From: an uncultured Collinsella sp.
GTDB lineage: Bacteria > Actinomycetota > Coriobacteriia > Coriobacteriales > Coriobacteriaceae
Reading direction: 5' to 3'
Assembly (NCBI GenBank): GCA_959599095.1
Contig: CAUGGC010000027.1
Span: 1-27,877 of the forward strand
Length of the DNA: 27,877 nucleotides
Of this stretch, positions 14,941-22,334 are shown one piece after another. The notes below the pieces were generated by a model. It ran no database searches. It was not told the DNA's origin and saw nothing but the letters and a program-made list of their open reading frames with translations. The stretch's first letter is position 1; each line of letters starts with the position of its first letter. The translations under genes were made by a program, and so were the position numbers.

Positions 14941-15045
14941 TGGGCACGCCTCCGAAGAGGCTAGAATGCCCGGAGTCGGGAGCGACAAGCCCGACGAAGC
15001 GCACGTTGGTACGCGAGGAGGGTTGGAGCCCCAGAACCGGGTGCT
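14941..15045 (-). repeat. Possible degenerate copy 4 of the 3'-end element
   Basis: Directly after the permease stop codon the minus strand has CCCGG, then CCCTCCTCGCGTACC, a GCGTAC-CAAC-GTGCGC hairpin, CTTCGTCGG and finally CCGGG. The GCGTACCAA hairpin, the CCUCCU stretch and the enclosing stem resemble copies 1-3, but the order of parts is changed. A GCCTC-TTCG-GAGGC tetraloop hairpin follows (about 14957-14971). Membership is uncertain. Confidence 0.4.
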
Positions 15046-16485
15046 CTAGTTCTCCTCGGCCTCGGCAGCCTCCTCAGCGAGACGCTGAGCTGCCAGCTCG
15101 GGAGTGAGGCCCTTGTACTCGGTCTCGCGGCCCTTAGCGCTGACGATGCGGACGACCTCGCCGATGAGCACGAGCACGATGAAGATAACGATCATCGGGA
15201 GCTTGTCGCCAATCTCGGCGGCGGAGAACGGCACCAGCGTTGCAACGATGGCCAGGACCAGCTCGATGCAGGGGATGGCCAGCATGACCTTCATCATGGC
15301 GCCCTTAAACGGGAACGTGAAGATACGCTCGCGGTTGGGGTCGTTCTTGCGAAGGTTGAGGAACGCCGGGAACATCGGGATATAGGTGAGCAGCAGGAAG
15401 ACGACGGAAGTGCCGAAGAGCATCCAGAAGACACCGTTGGAGATGGCGTCGATGGGAACCAGCTGCAGGCACAGCACCAGGGAGGCAACGATGGCGTTGA
15501 CCAGGTTGGCGCCGTTGGGCATGTCGTCATCCGAGATCATCGAGGCGAAGACCTTGGGCATGTTGCCGTGCTCGGCAGCGTAGCGAGCAACGGAGTTAAC
15601 GCCGAAGGACCAAGCGGCCATGTTGGCGAACAGGGTGATCAGGAAGGCGATGCAGATGACCTTAAAGATCATGGAGTCGCCCACCATGGTCTGGACTGCG
15701 ACGATCATGCCGTAGTCGGGATCGATGGAGTCGGCCGGCACGGCGGCGCCGATGCCGAAGCCGGCGAACAGGTAGATGACGGCGATGGACAGGCCACCGA
15801 CGATGATGGCCTTGGGGATATCGCGAGCGGGATCGGCCATGTCGTCGGTCATGGTGCAGATGACCTCGAAGCCCATGAAGTTAAAGATGATGATCGACAG
15901 GTAGCCGAGAGCGTTGGTGTTGGTGAGCTCGGGCAGGAAGGTGGCAGCGGACATGTCGTTCGCAAAACCGTTCTCCATGGCATACCAAATGCCCAGAGCG
16001 CCGACGATAACGGCAACGGCGACCTTGATGATGGCGCCACCGTTGAGGACCCACTCGGAGTCGGCCGCCTTGGAGCGGCCCATAAGGTAGACGATCCACA
16101 CGAAGGCAAGATCGATACCCATCTTGGCGATCAGGTTGAACTCGACGCCAAAGACCATGCCCAAAATGTCGGGGAACATGGTAGCCAGCGAGGCGATCCA
16201 CAGCGGGTAGTTGACCCAGTAGTAGTACGAAATGCGGGCGCCCCACTTGTCGCCCAAGCCATCGCGCACCCAGTCGTAAATGCCGCCCTCGCCGTCATAG
16301 GTGGTGCCGAGCTCGGCGACAACCATGCCGTAAGGGAGCAGGAAGGTCAGGATCAGGAAGATCCACCAGAAGAACTGCTGGTTGCCAATGGCAGCAGCAG
16401 GAGCGGCGGCCTCGCAAACGAAGACGACGCAGATGATGGTCGAAATGACCGTCAAGAAGGAAAGCTTTTTCTTTCCGTCGCTCAT
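15046..16485 (-). CDS. aguD: APC family permease, probable agmatine/putrescine antiporter
   Basis: A 479-aa inner-membrane transporter with about twelve helices and a charged C-terminal tail ending in AAEAEEN. Its position between putrescine carbamoyltransferase and agmatine deiminase matches aguD in the known aguBDAC operon, where it exchanges external agmatine for internal putrescine. Motifs shared with the second permease include AAAPAAAIGN, EGGIYDWVRDGLGDKWGAR and FNFMGFEVICTMTDDMADPARDIPKA. AAGGAG lies 6 nt before the ATG. The 133-nt gap from ptcA has hairpins that may set their relative expression. Substrate assignment rests on gene order and family, not on a tested residue. Confidence 0.9.
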   Translation of the reverse strand: MSDGKKKLSFLTVISTIICVVFVCEAAAPAAAIGNQQFFWWIFLILTFLLPYGMVVAELGTTYDGEGGIYDWVRDGLGDKWGARISYYYWVNYPLWIASLATMFPDILGMVFGVEFNLIAKMGIDLAFVWIVYLMGRSKAADSEWVLNGGAIIKVAVAVIVGALGIWYAMENGFANDMSAATFLPELTNTNALGYLSIIIFNFMGFEVICTMTDDMADPARDIPKAIIVGGLSIAVIYLFAGFGIGAAVPADSIDPDYGMIVAVQTMVGDSMIFKVICIAFLITLFANMAAWSFGVNSVARYAAEHGNMPKVFASMISDDDMPNGANLVNAIVASLVLCLQLVPIDAISNGVFWMLFGTSVVFLLLTYIPMFPAFLNLRKNDPNRERIFTFPFKGAMMKVMLAIPCIELVLAIVATLVPFSAAEIGDKLPMIVIFIVLVLIGEVVRIVSAKGRETEYKGLTPELAAQRLAEEAAEAEEN

Positions 16486-16559
16486 GATGAGCTCCTTCGC
16501 TCAGTCTTGGACAGATCCGAGACCCTAAGGTATTAAGGCAATTGCTTGGGCCTCGGTGA

Positions 16560-16621
16560 GCGGGCGACAGGAGACGAGCATCCGCCGCCCGCAAACGTGC
16601 TTTTAAAAGCCTTGAGGCTTA
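16560..16621 (-). terminator. Hairpins between ptcA and the permease (attenuator or weak terminator)
   Basis: On the minus strand AAGCC-TCAA-GGCTT is followed by a short U and A run directly at the ptcA stop (16621-16608). GCGGGCG/CGCCCGC (16592-16560) then follows with a 19-nt loop containing UCUCCU. Partial termination here would give more ptcA than permease message. Confidence 0.45.
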
Positions 16622-17692
16622 GAGCTGCTCGAGAGCCTCGAGAGCGGCGTGGAGCTCAGCCTTGGCGGAGTACTCGACACTCTCGTCGTTGAGCGGGGTG
16701 CGCTTGCCCAGAGCAGCAAGGAGAGCACGGATGGAGTGCTTGCGGTTCTCGGCCTCGACCCAGCACAGGGAGCGCTCGGGATCGTCCATGACCTCGTCGA
16801 CGACCTCCTCGTTGCGGGTGGCCGGCAGGCAGTGCATGAACTTGGAGTTGGGGCCGGCGAAGTTCATCATGTCCATGGTGACCTGATACTTGGGATAGAA
16901 CACGTCCATGTAGTTCTCGCCCGAGACCTCCTCGTCGTACAGGCCATACCACACGTCGGTGTAGATGAAGTCGGCGCCCTTGATGCACTCGATGTCGTCG
17001 GAGATGACGATGGAGCCACCGGAGACCTTGCAGTTCTCCTCGGCAATGGCCATCATCTGCTTGCCGAACTCGGCGCGCTCCTCGACGGTGCCAACGTGCA
17101 GGCCGCCGTCGGGGATCTGGTGGCCCTTAGGTCCAAACTGGACAAACTTCATGCCGACCTTGGAGGCGATGAACATGAGGGAGACGCAGACCTGGGTGGC
17201 GTCGCCGATGAAGGCCAGGGTGCAGTCCTCGATCTTCTTGCCCTCGGGGAGGTTCTCGAGCATGGTCATGAGGTCGCCCATCTCCTGCGTGGGATGGTTG
17301 AACTCGGACATGCCGTTGATGACGGGCACAGCGGAGCCCTCGGCGAGGCCGACGACGTCCTTGTGACGGTCAACGCGAGCCATCATGATGTCGAGCAGCG
17401 AGCCCATAACGCGAGCGGTGTCGCCCAGGGACTCGTGGCCACCGAGCTGGATGGTGCCAGGGCCGTAGAACTGGGCGTGGCCGCCGAGGTCGGTCATAGC
17501 GGTCTCGAAGGAAAGACGGGTGCGGGTGGAGACCTGCTGGAAGATCATGCCAAGGCTCTTGTTGCGGAGCAGGTGCGGATAATAACCGTCAACCTTGATG
17601 GCCTTCTTCATTGCCAGGCCAAGATCCTCGATAGCCAGGATCTGCTCTTTAGTGAAGTCGTTGGTGTCGATGAAATCCTTAGGCAGTGCCAT
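16619..17692 (-). CDS. ptcA: Putrescine carbamoyltransferase
   Basis: This 357-aa cytoplasmic enzyme (EC 2.1.3.6, AguB) splits N-carbamoylputrescine with phosphate into putrescine and carbamoyl phosphate. It is a transcarbamylase with STRTR (55-59) for carbamoyl phosphate, HPTQ (133-136) and HCLP (287-290). The YGPGTIQLGGHE segment (76-87) matches putrescine carbamoyltransferases rather than ornithine enzymes. An insertion near 195-215 and a long C-terminal helix exceed the Enterococcus enzyme. The ATG at 17692 has GGAAAGGA about 7 nt upstream; an in-frame ATG at 17773 would reach into the promoter. It heads the ptcA-permease-deiminase unit. Two ACCGTT/ACGG palindromes lie in its upstream region. 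No carbamate kinase follows in the window. Confidence 0.95.
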   Translation of the reverse strand: MALPKDFIDTNDFTKEQILAIEDLGLAMKKAIKVDGYYPHLLRNKSLGMIFQQVSTRTRLSFETAMTDLGGHAQFYGPGTIQLGGHESLGDTARVMGSLLDIMMARVDRHKDVVGLAEGSAVPVINGMSEFNHPTQEMGDLMTMLENLPEGKKIEDCTLAFIGDATQVCVSLMFIASKVGMKFVQFGPKGHQIPDGGLHVGTVEERAEFGKQMMAIAEENCKVSGGSIVISDDIECIKGADFIYTDVWYGLYDEEVSGENYMDVFYPKYQVTMDMMNFAGPNSKFMHCLPATRNEEVVDEVMDDPERSLCWVEAENRKHSIRALLAALGKRTPLNDESVEYSAKAELHAALEALEQL

Positions 17693-17815
17693 GTCGATTT
17701 CCTTTCCGCCGGTCTTGCCGACTATTACTATGAGGCGCTCGAACATCACGCCTCGTGTTGACAAGACCATCATTCACCCGTATGCAATTTTTACCTAGTT
17801 TATTCGGGATTAAAG

Positions 17816-17982
17816 ACCGTTCACGGAGTTACACCCCCTCTAAACCAATATAAACCCGCAGGTAGCTGGCTTGCAGGAGGTTTACTATCTAGAACCGTGA
17901 ACGGTATGCGGCTATCCTATATATCGGCTCCTAATCCGCGGTGAAACGACCGACTGGGGCATATATACCCCGGGGATTATAT
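17816..17982. promoter_or_regulatory. Operator cluster in the divergent ptcA / membrane LuxR promoter region
   Basis: ACCGTTCACGG (17816-17826) and the near-palindrome ACCGTGAACGGT (17894-17905) are inverted copies. Between them TAAACCCGCAGGTA and GGTTTA (about 17850-17884) form a second palindromic unit. The unit and the second copy recur in the same order before the amidohydrolase gene. A TATATA -10 for the LuxR gene would place the 17894 site over its -35. A 22-bp imperfect palindrome centred on CCCCGGGG (17961-17982) lies closer to the start codon. The 17693-18022 gap is thus mainly regulatory DNA. Confidence 0.6.
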
Positions 17983-18022
17983 GGGGCCCAAACACAGATC
18001 AAATGAGACGGGACGGTGACAG

Positions 18023-18985
18023 ATGAACACGCTCATGTTCTTCTATACCTTGGCAATACTTGTTATCTGTATTGTGACGGCAGTGCTTTCGCTTGCCGCC
18101 TATGCCTCGTCTCGTCGACGCTTCTTTATCTATGGCAGCGGCGTATTTATCTGCTATGCCATCGAGATGACCGAGATCTTCTTTTTTGAATACACATTGC
18201 AAAACCAGAGTTTTCCGGCCAGCGACTATTACTCAATTACCATGCCTGTAATGCGGACCCTTGTGGCGACCGCCACGCAGGCTTTTATTTGGCTGATTGC
18301 CATGGACCTGCTCGACAAACATTCTAAAAAGCAGTTCGCTATCCCCGTCTTAACGTTTTTGCTGTGCGAGTCGCTGATTATCGTCGCTGTCCCCTCCGGC
18401 CCCATGCATCAGTGGCTCTACTACACGATACGTCAGGTATTCCTTGTCTTTGTGGGACTGTATATCTTTTGGACGGCGCATAAAAGCACGAAAGTTGAGT
18501 TGAAGGCACGCGTTAACAACCAACGAAAGCACCTGATTATCGGCGCTATTCTGGTCGGTTGCATCGTCGCCGAGGATTTCTACAACATCCTTGTCGTCCC
18601 CATGAGTCTGGCGCCCTCTTGGCTGCAGCTATATCTGTCCGAGCGCAGCTTTAGCGAAAACGTCTTTGCGTGCTACTTTGCAATTCTGCTGATCATCTAC
18701 TCCTACCACGTGCTTTCGATCCGCATGCAGGAAGCGCCCGAGGAAAAGAACGTCAGCGATCTTGACCGGCATATCGAAGAGCAGATGCCTTTCTATCGCA
18801 ACGCCTACAAGCTCTCCAACCGCGAGACCGAAGTCATGCGCTTGGTTGTGCTGGGCAAGTCGAACCAAGAGATCGCTGATGAGCTATTCCTTGCCGTGGG
18901 CACCGTCAAGACCCACATCCACAACATCCTGGTCAAAACCGAGCAGCAAAACCGCACCACGCTCATCCTCCACTTCTGGAAGTGA
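18023..18985 (+). CDS. Seven-helix membrane-anchored LuxR family regulator (agmatine operon side)
   Basis: A 320-aa paralogue of the regulator at 10170-11162. It has seven hydrophobic helices in the first ~240 residues (for example MFFYTLAILVICIVTAVLSLA and HLIIGAILVGCIVAED) and a C-terminal LuxR helix-turn-helix (LSNRETEVMRLVVLGKSNQEIADELFLAVGTVKTHIHNILVKT). The IVAED-YNIL and YLSER-SENV motifs are shared with the paralogue. It diverges from ptcA, the classic place for a pathway regulator, so agmatine or putrescine is its likely signal; this is inference. The start ATG follows a weak GACGGTGACAG site. Base composition is less GC-rich than the operon genes. Element copy 2 follows its stop by 4 nt. 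Confidence 0.88.
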   Translation: MNTLMFFYTLAILVICIVTAVLSLAAYASSRRRFFIYGSGVFICYAIEMTEIFFFEYTLQNQSFPASDYYSITMPVMRTLVATATQAFIWLIAMDLLDKHSKKQFAIPVLTFLLCESLIIVAVPSGPMHQWLYYTIRQVFLVFVGLYIFWTAHKSTKVELKARVNNQRKHLIIGAILVGCIVAEDFYNILVVPMSLAPSWLQLYLSERSFSENVFACYFAILLIIYSYHVLSIRMQEAPEEKNVSDLDRHIEEQMPFYRNAYKLSNRETEVMRLVVLGKSNQEIADELFLAVGTVKTHIHNILVKTEQQNRTTLILHFWK

Positions 18986-18989
18986 TGAA

Positions 18990-19194
18990 GTTACGCGGTT
19001 TTACCAAACCGTGTAACGGCTCGACGCTGCAAGCGCCCCTAGGCGGCAATCTGACGTTCAATCGTCGGTCGCGTACCAAAAGTACGCTTCCCTCCTCTTT
19101 CACGTCACCTTGCTCACCTAGGGGCGCTTTCGCTGACTTATGCTCAACTTACGATAATTCCGAGCTGAACGAGTTATTCGCTATAACGGGTGGC
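18990..19194 (+). repeat. Structured 3'-end element, copy 2
   Basis: This is homologous to copy 1 over its whole length. The opening 12-bp hairpin (18990-19017) has one C-to-T change that keeps a G-U pair. The closing stem AAGCGCCCCTAGG (19031-19043) with its complement (19117-19129) differs from copy 1 at two base pairs, both changed on each side (A-U to G-C), while one outer pair is lost. The GCGTACC-AAA-AGTACGC hairpin and CCCTCCTCTTTCACG stretch are conserved. Its last ~20 bases overlap the 3' end of the convergent FtsX-like gene and supply that gene's final codons and stop. Confidence 0.8.
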
Positions 19195-21411
19195 GATGGC
19201 GGCTTGTACCATGCCGGTGCTCATGAGGTAGGTCACCAAGAAGTAGCCGCCGTAGGCCGCCAGGAAAATCGCACAGGTGAGACCCACCGTGCCGCCGATG
19301 CTCATGTTGCCGAACGTGCTCACCAGCTCGATGATCACCTTGAGCGTCACAAAGGAGTGCGCCAGGCCCACTGCCAGCGGGAACAGGAAGAAGACCGCTT
19401 GCTGCGCCATCACCGAATGCCGGATCTGACGGTCGTCACAGCCAATCTGCGCCAGCACACGATAGCTGCGGCTGCCATCGGCCACATTGGAGAGCTGCTG
19501 GATCGACAGAATCGCCGCACATGCAACGACCAGCACAAAGCCAATGTAGATGGCTAGATAGCTAATCATGCCGTTCATCTGCGCTGCTTGCGTGTACATC
19601 TCGGAACGCGTGATGAAGACTCCCCACGACCCCGGCTCCTTGCCGTCAACGAGCAGATTGTCGAGCAAGGTGTATTTAATGCTCTCGTCTGCCTCGGTCG
19701 TATCCATACCCTGTTTGTAATTAACGAGCAGATTACTGGAATACGGTTGCAGATTAAGCTGGGACAGCAGCTCATCGGCTACGACCACGGTACCGGGATT
19801 GCTGCCCATCGCCGAGTTGGCGATGGCCGCCGTGTCCTCGTCCGACTTATCGGTTGCGGGCTTGAGCGTATGCCCGCCCAAGGTAAGGGCATGGCCGCCA
19901 GCCATATACTTGGTGTACAGGTCGCCCAGCTCACCGCCCATATCACACGTGAGCAGATACTGGTCGCGGCCAATGCTCACCGGCTCCTCGCCCATCATCT
20001 GGCGCAGTTTGTTGTACTGGCTCGCCGGCGTCACATACAGACCCATCGCATCGGCGTTGCTTCCCTCGAGCGCCTTGGGAAGCTTTTCGCCCATGGCCTT
20101 GCACATCTCACCCGCCACCACCGAGGGGCCCGAGCCGCCAAGCGGGTAACTCAGATACGAATCGATCTGCACATGCTCACCGGCAACATCGGCGATATTG
20201 ACCTTCTTGCCGGTCTCGTCGTTGTTGTCCGCCGACTTGCCCTTAATACCGTCTGCAACGTTATCGGGATCTTTACGATCGCCATGCCATGCAGCGTACA
20301 AATCGACCGTTGCATCGGCCAGCACCATGCGATCGGCCTCAGACGGATTGACATACTCCTTGTAGTAGTCGAGCGTTTCGGGCGTGTAATAGACATACGT
20401 CTGAGACACGTCAACAGGGTTATAGCGCTCCAGATTCTCGTTCATCACGTTGGCAATCGACATACCGCAGGTCACCGAGGTAATGGCCAAAAACAGAATC
20501 ATCGCGATGACGCCCATCGAAAAGCACACCGTATTGACCTTGGCCGAAAGCTGACGCACGGTAAACATATTGAGGCCGCGCCAATACACGCTGCGCGGGC
20601 TCTGCAACAGCTTGATAAGCATGCCCGAGAGTCCCCAGAACAGGGCAAAGGTGCCCACTGTAACCATAGCGGTCGTAATGCCAAACTGGTTCATGGCCTC
20701 TTGCAGCTTGCTGTCCGTCGCGGTTAGCGGGAACCCATCACGTAGCAGACGGTAATAGGCCACACCCACCAGCACCACGCCCACGGCAAAGATGGCAATC
20801 GCGATCCAGGGATTGCGCGTCTTGATGCTCTCGTTGCGACGCTCGGCACCCATGAGCTCAATGAGCTTAGTGCGACGAACGGCGCGCAGGTTCAGCAGTA
20901 ACGTGAGTACGAACATCACGAGCATGCAGGCAAGGGTCAGGTTGAACGCATGCACCGAGAAGAAGAAGTGAAAATTGGCGATCTGTGTCTTAAAGAGCGA
21001 GGCCGTAAAGAATGTCATGAGCTGGGAGAGTCCCACACCCAGCACAATGCCGGCGACAAAGGCCACGACCGATACTATCACGGTCTCGAGCGCCATGATC
21101 GTGGCGACGCGCCCGCGGCCCATGCCGAGCACCTGGTACAGGCCAAACTCCTTTTTGCGGCGTTTCATGATGAAGTTATTGGCATACACCATCAAAAAAG
21201 CCATGACGCCGGCCAAAAAGTACGTCAGGTAGCCGAGCATGCTGCCCATAACCTGAGCCAAGCCCTTTTCATCGATGCCGGCAATGTCGACCTGCATCGA
21301 GACGGTGTTGAAAGCATAGAAGACCGTGACGCCTAGGGTGAGCGTCAGCAAGTAGACGAGGTAATCGCGGCCGGCGCGGCGGACGTTACCCCAGGCGAGT
21401 TTACAGAGCAT
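19174..21411 (-). CDS. FtsX-like ABC transporter permease (BceB type)
   Basis: A 745-aa membrane protein of the BceB/MacB-like exporter class. Hydrophobic helices cluster in the first ~310 residues, a hydrophilic domain of about 280 residues follows (roughly 330-610), and three helices end the protein, the usual BceB plan. MKRRKKEFGLYQVLGMGRGRVATIMALE is the FtsX-domain signature. BceAB systems remove cell-wall-acting antimicrobial peptides. The ATG at 21411 has GTGAGG 6 nt upstream and overlaps the ATPase stop by 11 nt, implying translational coupling; GTG at 21423 is an alternative. No BceRS two-component pair is adjacent. The last codons (ATRYSE and stop) lie within element copy 2. Confidence 0.92.
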   Translation of the reverse strand: MLCKLAWGNVRRAGRDYLVYLLTLTLGVTVFYAFNTVSMQVDIAGIDEKGLAQVMGSMLGYLTYFLAGVMAFLMVYANNFIMKRRKKEFGLYQVLGMGRGRVATIMALETVIVSVVAFVAGIVLGVGLSQLMTFFTASLFKTQIANFHFFFSVHAFNLTLACMLVMFVLTLLLNLRAVRRTKLIELMGAERRNESIKTRNPWIAIAIFAVGVVLVGVAYYRLLRDGFPLTATDSKLQEAMNQFGITTAMVTVGTFALFWGLSGMLIKLLQSPRSVYWRGLNMFTVRQLSAKVNTVCFSMGVIAMILFLAITSVTCGMSIANVMNENLERYNPVDVSQTYVYYTPETLDYYKEYVNPSEADRMVLADATVDLYAAWHGDRKDPDNVADGIKGKSADNNDETGKKVNIADVAGEHVQIDSYLSYPLGGSGPSVVAGEMCKAMGEKLPKALEGSNADAMGLYVTPASQYNKLRQMMGEEPVSIGRDQYLLTCDMGGELGDLYTKYMAGGHALTLGGHTLKPATDKSDEDTAAIANSAMGSNPGTVVVADELLSQLNLQPYSSNLLVNYKQGMDTTEADESIKYTLLDNLLVDGKEPGSWGVFITRSEMYTQAAQMNGMISYLAIYIGFVLVVACAAILSIQQLSNVADGSRSYRVLAQIGCDDRQIRHSVMAQQAVFFLFPLAVGLAHSFVTLKVIIELVSTFGNMSIGGTVGLTCAIFLAAYGGYFLVTYLMSTGMVQAAIATRYSE

Positions 21412-22186
21412 CGGAGCCCTCACCGCCCATCATGGCAACGACCTCCATAATGCGGTCGAAGAACTCTCGACGGTCGGTGTCGCCGCGGCGCAGCTCGGTG
21501 AAGATCTTGCCGTCGCGAATAAACAGCACACGGCTCGTGTAGCTGGCGGCAAAACTGTCGTGCGTGACCATGAGCACGGTGGCGCGCAGGCGGCGGTTGA
21601 GGGCCTCCAGGCTCTCGAGCAGCAGGCGGGCGCTTTTGGAGTCGAGGGCGCCGGTGGGCTCGTCGGCCATGATCATGGTGGGGTCGGTGACGAGCGCGCG
21701 AGCAGCGGCAACGCGCTGCTGCTGACCGCCGGACATCTGGTAGGGATACTTGTCGAGCACCTGACTGATAGACAGGCGCGCTGCCACATCCTGCACGCGG
21801 GTCGAGATCTCTGCCGAGTTTGTGCGGGCAATGGTGAGCGGCAGGGCGATGTTCTCGCGCGCCGTGAGCGTATCGAGCAGGTTGGAATCCTGGAAGATAA
21901 AGCCCAGCTCCTCGCGGCGGAACTGCGAGAGCTTGGCCTGCTTCATGCGCGTAACGTCCTGCCCGTTGATGCGGATGGTGCCGCTCGTGGCGCTATCGAT
22001 GGTCGAGACGCAGTTGAGCAACGTCGACTTGCCCGAGCCCGAGGCGCCCATGATGCCAACGAATTCGCCGCGGTTGACCGTAAAGCTGACGTCATTGAGC
22101 GCGCGGGTCACGTTGCCCAGCGCTCCATATACCTTTTCGAGATGCGCGACCTCCAGTACCGGGGTCGCCATGTGCGTGGTTTGCAT
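21401..22186 (-). CDS. ABC transporter ATP-binding protein (BceA type)
   Basis: This 261-aa ATPase powers the permease encoded after it. Walker A GASGSGKST (47-55), Q-loop FQDSN, signature MSGGQQQR (151-158), Walker B MIMADEP (171-177) and switch His209 are all intact. It fits the MacB/LolD/BceA group in length and in its EPTGALDSKSA motif. AAAGGA lies 6 nt before the ATG at 22186. The promoter region shared with the divergent Nudix-Vsr gene holds two palindromes. The system probably exports or releases a peptide or lipid-like compound; the substrate cannot be told. Confidence 0.95.
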   Translation of the reverse strand: MQTTHMATPVLEVAHLEKVYGALGNVTRALNDVSFTVNRGEFVGIMGASGSGKSTLLNCVSTIDSATSGTIRINGQDVTRMKQAKLSQFRREELGFIFQDSNLLDTLTARENIALPLTIARTNSAEISTRVQDVAARLSISQVLDKYPYQMSGGQQQRVAAARALVTDPTMIMADEPTGALDSKSARLLLESLEALNRRLRATVLMVTHDSFAASYTSRVLFIRDGKIFTELRRGDTDRREFFDRIMEVVAMMGGEGSDAL

Positions 22187-22196
22187 ACCGAGTCCT

Positions 22197-22287
22197 TTCT
22201 TGCGATTAGTCTACGGCATCTATAGTCGCAAGAAGCCGAGTCGGCTACCATCGATATGGCTTACGGTTGCCTTACCGTTGTGTAAGG
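22197..22287. promoter_or_regulatory. Two palindromes in the divergent ABC transporter / Nudix-Vsr promoter
   Basis: TTCTTGCGA (22197-22205) and TCGCAAGAA (22226-22234) are perfect inverted arms 29 bp apart, next to the ATPase ribosome site. CCTTAC-CGTTGT-GTAAGG (22270-22287) is a perfect palindrome with flanking repeats (TTACGG, GGTACGG), similar in form to MerR-family operators. No MerR gene is in the window. Confidence 0.5.
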
Positions 22288-22334
22288 TACGGGTAGGTAG
22301 CCTGTCACTTGTTGATGTTGAGAGAGGACTCCTG

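Noticed and set aside
19174..22186. Cell-division FtsEX
   Set aside because: The permease is 745 aa with a large extracytoplasmic domain, much longer than FtsX (about 300 aa), so BceAB-type export fits better.
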